From positions 1 through 6,224 of the forward strand of contig CAJLUE010000089.1 in the NCBI GenBank assembly GCA_905209765.1: a stretch of DNA of 6,224 nt, in the 5' to 3' direction. Positions 1-4,803 of this stretch are shown one piece after another. Source of the DNA: an uncultured Collinsella sp. (GTDB lineage: Bacteria; Actinomycetota; Coriobacteriia; Coriobacteriales; Coriobacteriaceae). The position numbers and the translations under genes were made by a program. The notes under the pieces are model-generated. The model worked only from the letters and a program-made list of their open reading frames with translations. It did no database searches and had not been told where the DNA came from. The first letter of the stretch is position 1. Each line of letters starts with the position of its first letter.

Positions 1-2651
1 AACGCGCACTTGGTGGTGCACAGGCCGCAGCCGATGCACTTGTTGGGGTCGACGATCGAGGCACCGCAACCCAAGCAGCGGGCGGTCTCGGCGCGCACCT
101 GCTCTTCGGTAAAGGTCTCGACGTACTCGCTAAACGGCGCGGCCTTCTCGCGCTCGCGGTCCACGTGGGCAACCTCGCGGTTCGCGTTGTCGTAGCTCTC
201 GATCACGACATCGTCGCGGTCGAGCGCGGTGTAGCGGCGCTGGTTGCGGCCGATGGTGAGCGTGGAGCCCGGCTGCACAAAGCGATGGATGGACACGGCG
301 GCCTCGTGGCCGGCGGCGATGGCATCGATGGCAAAGCTCGGACCGGTGTAGACGTCGCCTCCCACAAAGATGTCGGGCTCAGCGGTCTGATAGGTCTGGG
401 GATCGGCAAGGGCGCCCTGGCCGCGGCCAAGCTCCACCTTGGAGCCAGCCAGCAGGTCGCCCCACACAATGGACTGGCCAATCGACATGACGACGCGGTC
501 GGCATCGACACGGCGCAGATCGTTCTCGTCGTACTCGGGCGCAAAACGGCCCTCGTCGTCAAAGACACGCGTGCAGCGCTTGAAGGTGATACCGCACACA
601 CGGCCGGTCTCGTCCAGATGGACCTCCTTGGGGCCCCAGCCGCAGCTGATGTGCGCGCCGTCCTCGATGGCCTCGCGACGCTCCTCCTCGCTCGCGGGCA
701 TCTGGGCCTCGCTCTCCAGGCAAAACATCTCAACGTGCTCGGAGCCCAGGCGGCAGGCGTTGCGGGCCACGTCGATGGCCACGTTGCCGCCGCCCACCAC
801 GATGGTGCGGCCGGGCAACGCGTCGATCTTGCCACTGTTGACCTCGCGCAAGAAGTCGACGGCTACGGTCACGTCCTCGGCATCCTCGCCCGGAATACCG
901 GCAAGGCGGCCACCCTGGCAGCCAATAGCCACGTAGAAGGCCTTAAAGCCCTGCTCGCGCAGCTCGTCGAGCGTCACATCGCGACCGACCTCCACGCCAT
1001 AGCGGAACTCGGCGCCCATCAGGCGAATGATCTCGACCTCGGCCTCGATAACGTCCTTCTCCAGCTTAAAGCTGGGAATACCGTAGGTGAGCATGCCGCC
1101 CGGACGCTCGTTCTTCTCGAATACGACGGGCTTGTAGCCCTTCTCGGCCAGGTAGAAAGCGCAGGACAGGCCGGCCGGACCGGCACCGATGATGGCGATC
1201 TTCTGGTCGAAGCCGCCGGCACGCGTCGGGGTCACCACAGGTGGGACATAGCGGGTCGAGGCGTCCAGATCGCGCTGGGCGATGAACTTCTTGACCTCGT
1301 CGATGGCCACGGCGGCGTCCACACGGCCGCGGGTGCAGGCATCCTCACAGCGGCGGTTGCACACGCGGCCGCAGATAGCGGGCAGCGGGTTCTCGCGCTT
1401 GATGAGCGCCAGCGCCTCGTCATAGCGACCCTGAGCCGCGAGCTTCAAATAGCCCTGAACGGCGACATGCGCGGGGCAGGCCGTCTTGCAGGGAGCGGTG
1501 CCGGACTCATGCGTCTCGATGCGGTTGTCGTTGCGGTAGTTGGGCGACCACTTGGTGTAATCCCACTTGGTGGCATCGGGCAGCTCCTGGCGCGGATACT
1601 CGGGCACCTGTCCGCCGGCCTTTTTGCTGCAGAGCTTCTGGCCCAGCTTGGCGGCACCGGCCGGGCACACCTCAACGCAGCGACCGCAGGCCACGCACTT
1701 GTCCTTCTCGACCTTGGCGACATAGGCCGAGCGCGACAGGTTGGGCGTGTTGAACAGCTGCGAGGTGCGCAGGGCGTAGCACACGTTGACGTTGCAGTTG
1801 CAGATGGCGAAGATCTTGTTCTCGCCGTCGATGTTGGTGATCTGGTGCACAAAGCCGTTGTCCTCGGCCTGGCGCAAGATGTCGTAGACCTCCTCGCGCG
1901 TCACATAGTGGCCGCGGTCGGTCTCGACCACGTAGTCGGCCATATCGCCCACGGCGATGCACCAGTCGGCGGGGTCGTCGGCGCAGCCCTCGCCCATCAC
2001 GCGACGGCTCGCGCGGCAGCTGCAGGTGCTGGCGGCATACTTACCCTCGTATTTGTCGAGCCAATGCTCGATATGCTCAATAGGCACCGACGTGCTCGCG
2101 GCATCGATGGCCTTCTCGACCGGAATGACGTGCATGCCGATACCGGCGCCTCCGGGCGGCACCATCGGCGTGGCCTTGGACAGCGGGCCCTTGGATGCCT
2201 GTTCAAAGAACTTAGCGTAGACCGGATGCTCCTCGAGCTGGCTCACGCGCATGTTGAGAAACTCGGCAGAACCCGGCACCAGCATGGGCAGCACCCACTG
2301 CTTGGCGCGCTCGGGGTTTTCCCAGTTGTACTCGAGCAGGCCCGTGTAGCTCATGTCGTCGAGCATCTTCTCGATATCGGCCTCGGGCATGCCGGTGAGC
2401 TTGACCATCTCGGGCAGCGTATAGGGACGGCGCATCTTCATCTTGCAGAGCACTTCGGCCTGCTCGTCAGTCGCGGCCTCGGCAAACGACCAGTACTCGT
2501 AGCCCAGCAGCTCATCGCGATGCAGCAGACGGTTGGTGCAGTGCTCGCACAGTTTGACGATGGCCTCGCGCGGATGCTCCGGTATCGGCGGCACGAACTC
2601 CGCGCCGATATCGGGCTCGGTATAGCTAATCCCCGGTCCGTTGAGAATCAT
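1..2651 (-). CDS. FAD/NAD(P)H oxidoreductase, GltD/NfnB-like core with multiple Fe-S modules (C-terminus beyond window)
   Basis: This is a cytoplasmic flavoprotein of the glutamate-synthase small-subunit (GltD/NfnB/SudA-like) family. It probably moves electrons between NAD(P)H, FAD and several [4Fe-4S] clusters; the substrate is not evident. In order: CEHC at residues 35-38; a winged-helix-like stretch at about 76-110; a cysteine region with CSCR (210-213), C223, DWC (C231) and CNCNVNVC (284-291); a ferredoxin motif CxxCxxCxxxCP (C319, C322, C325, C329); the GltD N-terminal Fe-S domain (C388, C392, C427, C431, C435, C439); the FAD site GAGPAGL (489-495); the NAD(P) site VVGGGNVAIDVAR (618-630); the second FAD motif GGDVYTGPSFAIDAIAAGHEAA (764-785); and a C-terminal ferredoxin motif (C872, C875, C878, C882). 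The start has AAGGGA five bases upstream. 883 codons are present without interruption, and the frame leaves the window inside the last ferredoxin module, so probably only a short tail is missing. It is well above the 450-500 residues of stand-alone GltD/NfnB. Membership of the family is sure; the reaction is not known. Confidence 0.95.
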   Translation of the reverse strand, partial: MILNGPGISYTEPDIGAEFVPPIPEHPREAIVKLCEHCTNRLLHRDELLGYEYWSFAEAATDEQAEVLCKMKMRRPYTLPEMVKLTGMPEADIEKMLDDMSYTGLLEYNWENPERAKQWVLPMLVPGSAEFLNMRVSQLEEHPVYAKFFEQASKGPLSKATPMVPPGGAGIGMHVIPVEKAIDAASTSVPIEHIEHWLDKYEGKYAASTCSCRASRRVMGEGCADDPADWCIAVGDMADYVVETDRGHYVTREEVYDILRQAEDNGFVHQITNIDGENKIFAICNCNVNVCYALRTSQLFNTPNLSRSAYVAKVEKDKCVACGRCVEVCPAGAAKLGQKLCSKKAGGQVPEYPRQELPDATKWDYTKWSPNYRNDNRIETHESGTAPCKTACPAHVAVQGYLKLAAQGRYDEALALIKRENPLPAICGRVCNRRCEDACTRGRVDAAVAIDEVKKFIAQRDLDASTRYVPPVVTPTRAGGFDQKIAIIGAGPAGLSCAFYLAEKGYKPVVFEKNERPGGMLTYGIPSFKLEKDVIEAEVEIIRLMGAEFRYGVEVGRDVTLDELREQGFKAFYVAIGCQGGRLAGIPGEDAEDVTVAVDFLREVNSGKIDALPGRTIVVGGGNVAIDVARNACRLGSEHVEMFCLESEAQMPASEEERREAIEDGAHISCGWGPKEVHLDETGRVCGITFKRCTRVFDDEGRFAPEYDENDLRRVDADRVVMSIGQSIVWGDLLAGSKVELGRGQGALADPQTYQTAEPDIFVGGDVYTGPSFAIDAIAAGHEAAVSIHRFVQPGSTLTIGRNQRRYTALDRDDVVIESYDNANREVAHVDREREKAAPFSEYVETFTEEQVRAETARCLGCGASIVDPNKCIGCGLCTTKCA

Positions 2652-2725
2652 GGTTGTCCCTTCTCTTGCCACAGCCCGGCGAGACCGCGGCACCCCTCAT
2701 TTTTGCAGGCCGGACATGCCCCCAT
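2648..2725 (-). CDS. Possible 25-residue Cys-rich leader ORF overlapping the oxidoreductase start
   Basis: A small ORF in the 5' leader of the oxidoreductase gene starts at ATG 2725-2723; a GTG three codons earlier, at 2734-2732, is an alternative start. It ends at TGA 2650-2648, which overlaps the oxidoreductase ATG (2651-2649) as ATGA, a usual arrangement for translational coupling. The peptide contains CPACKNEGC, a CxxCxxxxC pattern. A GGCGGG lies about eight bases before the ATG and could be a weak ribosome site. Its last codons contain the AAGGGA that serves the oxidoreductase. Against it: an open frame this short is expected by chance in GC-rich DNA, and no known family is recognised. 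Confidence 0.25.
   Translation of the reverse strand: MGACPACKNEGCRGLAGLWQEKGQP
2657..2662 (-). promoter_or_regulatory. Ribosome binding site of the oxidoreductase gene
   Basis: On the minus strand this reads AAGGGA, within GAGAAGGGA, followed by five bases before ATG at 2651. It supports that start codon. Confidence 0.75.
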
Positions 2726-2743
2726 GCCGTTCACCCGCCATTG

Positions 2744-2758
2744 TTGACATTGTGTCAA
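2744..2758. promoter_or_regulatory. Operator-like palindrome 1 in the divergent control region
   Basis: TTGACA-TTG-TGTCAA is a perfect inverted repeat with 6-base arms and a 3-base centre (centre at 2751). Each arm is itself a consensus -35 hexamer, one for each strand, so the element could be a protein-binding site, overlapping -35 boxes, or both. It lies about 90 bp upstream of both start codons. Confidence 0.5.
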
Positions 2759-2766
2759 AAATAGTA

Positions 2767-2781
2767 TTGACGAACCGTCAA
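2767..2781. promoter_or_regulatory. Operator-like palindrome 2 in the divergent control region
   Basis: TTGACG-AAC-CGTCAA is a perfect inverted repeat with the same 6-3-6 architecture as the element centred at 2751, and the centres are 23 bp apart. Together the two give the shared pattern TTGACR-N3-YGTCAA. On the minus strand, a weak promoter candidate overlaps its left side: TTGAAT at 2791-2786 and TACTAT at 2766-2761, with a 19-base spacer. Confidence 0.5.
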
Positions 2782-2791
2782 CAATATTCAA

Positions 2792-2810
2792 GACTGTTAG
2801 GCGAACGGTC
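2792..2810. promoter_or_regulatory. Probable TetR-type operator (degenerate 19-bp palindrome)
   Basis: GACtGTTaGGCgAACgGTC is a dyad in which upper-case bases are symmetric apart from the centre base. Half-sites of the form GACNGTTNG and a position just upstream of the regulator's own start are typical of autoregulating TetR-family proteins. The right half, CGAACGGTCA (2802-2811), repeats CGAACCGTCA at 2771-2780 with one mismatch, 31 bp away. Binding by the adjacent regulator is inferred. Confidence 0.5.
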
Positions 2811-2828
2811 AGGCAAAAGAGGATGAAA

Positions 2829-2833
2829 GGCGG
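2829..2833 (+). promoter_or_regulatory. Ribosome binding site that decides the TetR start
   Basis: AAAGGCGG at 2826-2833 (core GGCGG) lies seven bases before ATG 2841. The earlier in-frame ATG at 2823 has AGAGG directly abutting it with no spacer, which is too close for normal initiation, so 2841 is preferred. Confidence 0.5.
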
Positions 2834-2840
2834 CAAACGC

Positions 2841-3503
2841 ATGGGCAACAACACAGCAGATACCTCTGTGGTCAATGCCGTCCCCGCATCCGACAGCGCG
2901 GCAAAGCGCTTGACGGGTGACGAACGCCGTCGCGAGATCCTCGCCGCCGTGCGCACCGTAAGCTCCGAGCTGGGCGTGTCCCACCTATCGGTATCGGCCG
3001 TGACCAAGCGAGCCGGCTGCACGCGCTCGCTGTTCTACCACTACTTCGCCGACATGGACGCCGCCGTCACCGCCGTCATGGACGAGGCAATCGACGGTTT
3101 TATCTCCGAGCTCGAGCAGTGGAATGCCAACCGCACCGTCGGCGATATCGAGGGCGCACTCGACACCGTCGCCCCGCTCTTTAAGCGCCTGGTCGCCAGC
3201 GGCCACGAGCTGCCGAGTACGCTCACCTCAAGCAGCGGCGCGCTCTACGGCGGCTTTTTGCACAACGTGGTCCAGCGCGTGGCGCAGTACATCTGCGACA
3301 CCACCGTGGTTGATTTTGTCGCCCATCACGAGCTGCGCATCGACCATGTCTACGAAACGTTCTACACCCTCATCATGGGTCTTTTGATGTATATCCGCAC
3401 GCACCCCGATGTGCCCGACGAGACGGTCAAAGAAATCATCGCCTCGACGCTCCACATCGAGGGCTATACCGCCAAGTATCCGGAGCGCAAGCCCCAGAAC
3501 TGA
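2841..3503 (+). CDS. TetR/AcrR-family transcriptional regulator
   Basis: A 220-residue ligand-responsive DNA-binding repressor, a usual size for the family. The N-terminal TetR domain spans about residues 29-75. The helix-turn-helix runs LSVSAVTKRAGCTRSLFYHYF (about 49-69, key residues A53, R57, G59, T61, S63, Y66, H67, Y68, F69), followed by the acidic turn DMDA that starts helix 4. The remainder (about 78-210) is an all-helical ligand/dimerisation domain with no recognisable specificity; its hydrophobic stretch YETFYTLIMGLLMYI (about 171-185) is likely part of the dimer interface or pocket. About twenty disordered polar residues precede the domain. The gene is divergent from the large oxidoreductase gene and followed at 63 bp by a membrane-protein gene, so it is the obvious candidate regulator of both. 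An alternative start at 2823 would add six residues. Confidence 0.93.
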   Translation: MGNNTADTSVVNAVPASDSAAKRLTGDERRREILAAVRTVSSELGVSHLSVSAVTKRAGCTRSLFYHYFADMDAAVTAVMDEAIDGFISELEQWNANRTVGDIEGALDTVAPLFKRLVASGHELPSTLTSSSGALYGGFLHNVVQRVAQYICDTTVVDFVAHHELRIDHVYETFYTLIMGLLMYIRTHPDVPDETVKEIIASTLHIEGYTAKYPERKPQN

Positions 3504-3508
3504 CGACA

Positions 3509-3548
3509 TTTGGCCAAACTGCCCGCGATCGGAAGAGGGGCCGCGGGC
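3509..3548 (+). promoter_or_regulatory. Intercistronic palindrome and hairpin between the regulator and membrane genes
   Basis: Two symmetric elements fill the 63-bp gap. TTTGGCCAAA (3509-3518) is a perfect 10-bp palindrome. GCCCGCG (3521-3527) and CGCGGGC (3542-3548) form a perfect 7-bp GC-only stem with a 14-base loop, ending six bases before the ribosome site of the next gene. No U-run follows, so this is not an ordinary intrinsic terminator. It could affect mRNA processing or translation of the downstream gene; that is inference. Confidence 0.4.
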
Positions 3549-3553
3549 GTGTG

Positions 3554-3560
3554 AAAGGAG
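3554..3560 (+). promoter_or_regulatory. Ribosome binding site of the membrane-protein gene
   Basis: AAAGGAG is a strong Shine-Dalgarno sequence with a six-base spacer to ATG 3567, and it fixes that start. Confidence 0.8.
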
Positions 3561-3566
3561 AGCAGC

Positions 3567-4574
3567 ATGCTGTTCGATGTTTGGGGTAGCGATACCCTTA
3601 TCCACTGGGCCGGCTGGGCCATGGTCTTTATTGGCCTGATCGTGCTCAACGAGGTCGGCCGCCGCACCAAGCTGGGCGCGGCCATCATCTTTGGCGTGGC
3701 TCCGCTGGCCATGACCATCTACTGCGTCGCCATCGCCATCGGCGTCTCGCAGGGCGCCGAGTGGGCGCTCACCAACCCCACCCATGTGTACCAGAACAGC
3801 TGGTTCCACTACGCGAAGGTGTACGCGGCGCTGGCCGGTTGCTGGGGCTTCATTGCCATTAAGTACCAGTGGGGCAAGATCGGCAAGGCGCATTGGTTCC
3901 GCGCGTGGCCGTTTGTGATCGTCGCCATCAACATCATGATCGCCGTCGTGTCCGACTTCGAGAGCGCCTATCACTTCTTTGTCCTGGGCCAGTCCACCTG
4001 GGTCACTTCCGAGGGTGCCACACAGCTTGCCGGCTGGAACAACGTGTTCAACGGCATCGCCGGTCTCATCAACATCTTCTGCATGACCGGTTGGTGGAGC
4101 GTCTACGCCTCCGAGGACAAGACCGACATGCTGTGGCCCGACATGACCTGGGTCTACATCATCGCCTACGATATCTGGAACTTCTGCTACACCTACAACT
4201 GCCTGCCCACCCACTCCTGGTTCTGCGGCTTTGCACTGCTGCTGGCGCCCACCGTCGCCGCCTTTATCTGGAACAAGGGCGGCTGGATCCAGAACCGCGC
4301 CTTTACGCTGGCCATTTGGTGCATGTTTGCCCAGGTGTTCCCCTACTTCCAGGAGGAGTCCATCTTTGTAACGCACTCCACGCTCGACCCCGGCGCCGCC
4401 ACCGCGGTCTCGATTGCCGCACTGATCGCCAACGTCGCCGCAATCATCTACATCGCCTACCGTGCCAAGAAGCTCGGCCGCAACCCCTACAAGCAGGATG
4501 TCTTTGAGGGCACCAGCGATTGGGAGAAGGCCACCGCTCGCCGCGCCAAGGTGGATTACGCGCACGCCGAGTAA
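3567..4574 (+). CDS. DUF5692-type integral membrane protein, about nine TM helices
   Basis: A 335-residue polytopic membrane protein of unknown function; I recognise it as resembling the DUF5692 family, from memory. Hydrophobic segments lie at about 11-29, 36-60, 79-100, 112-130, 157-178, 193-212, 217-235, 244-262 and 276-299. The tail of about 35 residues is charged (K301, K302, R305, K309, R325, R326, K328) and likely cytoplasmic. The protein has 21 Trp (about 6%) and many Tyr, Phe and His near or inside membrane segments (HWAGW 13-17, NSWFHYAK 77-84, DFESAYHFF 130-138, YDIWNFCYTYN 201-211, FPYFQEESIF 258-267). Polar residues in these stretches (D130, E132, D202, N205, N211, E263, E264) could form a substrate or ion site. 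It has a strong ribosome site, follows the TetR gene by 63 bp, and is closed by a terminator, so the two probably share a transcript. No transporter signature is recognised. Transport, or a membrane partner for the divergent redox enzyme, is inference only. Confidence 0.88.
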   Translation: MLFDVWGSDTLIHWAGWAMVFIGLIVLNEVGRRTKLGAAIIFGVAPLAMTIYCVAIAIGVSQGAEWALTNPTHVYQNSWFHYAKVYAALAGCWGFIAIKYQWGKIGKAHWFRAWPFVIVAINIMIAVVSDFESAYHFFVLGQSTWVTSEGATQLAGWNNVFNGIAGLINIFCMTGWWSVYASEDKTDMLWPDMTWVYIIAYDIWNFCYTYNCLPTHSWFCGFALLLAPTVAAFIWNKGGWIQNRAFTLAIWCMFAQVFPYFQEESIFVTHSTLDPGAATAVSIAALIANVAAIIYIAYRAKKLGRNPYKQDVFEGTSDWEKATARRAKVDYAHAE

Positions 4575-4642
4575 CGCGCTGGTCGCTGTTGGCACTTGGA
4601 CATAGGCCCGCCCGCCAGGCTTTTCAATCCAATGTCTCGCAG

Positions 4643-4684
4643 AGCCCCCGGAAAGCGTTTCACTCGCTTTCCGGGGGCTTTTTT
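4643..4684 (+). terminator. Strong intrinsic terminator after the membrane-protein gene
   Basis: AGCCCCCGGAAAGCG (4643-4657) pairs perfectly with CGCTTTCCGGGGGCT (4665-4679): a 15-bp stem with the 7-base loop TTTCACT, followed by a run of six T (4679-4684). It ends the TetR-membrane protein unit 69 bp after the stop codon. There is no A-run on the 5' side (it reads GTCTCGCAG), so it is primarily a one-directional plus-strand terminator. Confidence 0.95.
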
Positions 4685-4692
4685 CATCCCGC

Positions 4693-4721
4693 TTGCATTC
4701 AAAAACACGCGCATATATAAA
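4693..4721 (+). promoter_or_regulatory. Probable sigma70-type promoter for the gene at 4804
   Basis: A TTGCAT -35-like box (4693-4698, three of six consensus bases) and a TATAAA -10 box (4716-4721, five of six) are separated by 17 bases within an AT-rich patch just downstream of the terminator. This predicts transcription starting near 4728 and a leader of about 75 bases. A second -10-like hexamer, TACAGT (4769-4774), has no recognisable -35 partner. Confidence 0.5.
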
Positions 4722-4724
4722 ATC

Positions 4725-4737
4725 GGATTTCAAATCC
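4725..4737. promoter_or_regulatory. Operator-like palindrome at the predicted transcription start
   Basis: GGATTT-C-AAATCC is a perfect inverted repeat with 6-base arms and a 1-base centre, three bases downstream of the -10 box TATAAA. This position would suit a repressor. No protein is assigned to it. Confidence 0.35.
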
Positions 4738-4745
4738 TGCGGCGG

Positions 4746-4755
4746 CCCTATAGGG
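4746..4755. promoter_or_regulatory. CCCTATAGGG palindrome in the leader
   Basis: A perfect 10-bp palindrome. In RNA, the flanking GG and TC extend it to a 5-bp stem with a TATA loop and one G-U pair. It is followed by GTTTTT, but the stem is too short to be a convincing terminator. It could be a binding site or a weak leader hairpin. Confidence 0.25.
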
Positions 4756-4794
4756 TCCCGTTTTTGGGTACAGTGTTGTCCCGATATTGAGCTT

Positions 4795-4800
4795 GGGGGA
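4795..4800 (+). promoter_or_regulatory. Ribosome binding site of the gene at 4804
   Basis: GGGGGA lies three bases before ATG 4804. The spacing is short and the match to AGGAGG only partial, so initiation may be modest. A second in-frame ATG at 4819 has only a weak upstream match, GAAA, so 4804 is kept. Confidence 0.45.
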
Positions 4801-4803
4801 TAT

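Noticed and set aside
2715..2726. CATG-CCCC-CATG inverted repeat in the oxidoreductase leader
   Set aside because: Only four bases per arm with no extension. This is expected by chance in GC-rich DNA.
165..2747. 860-codon open frame on the plus strand
   Set aside because: It lies opposite the oxidoreductase, whose frame has Cys motifs and FAD/NAD(P) sites in the correct order. The plus-strand product is a composition-biased run of Ala, Gly, Leu, Val, His and Asp with no domain, as expected when a GC-rich gene is read from the other strand.
2823..2840. Upstream ATG for the TetR regulator
   Set aside because: Its only Shine-Dalgarno-like sequence (AGAGG) touches the start codon with no spacer, whereas ATG 2841 has GGCGG seven bases upstream. 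It remains possible and would add six residues.
4756..4782. GGGTACAGTGTTGTCCC as a possible dyad or hairpin operator
   Set aside because: Only the outer GGG/CCC pair properly; the inner bases match only if shifted by one, so the symmetry is not convincing.
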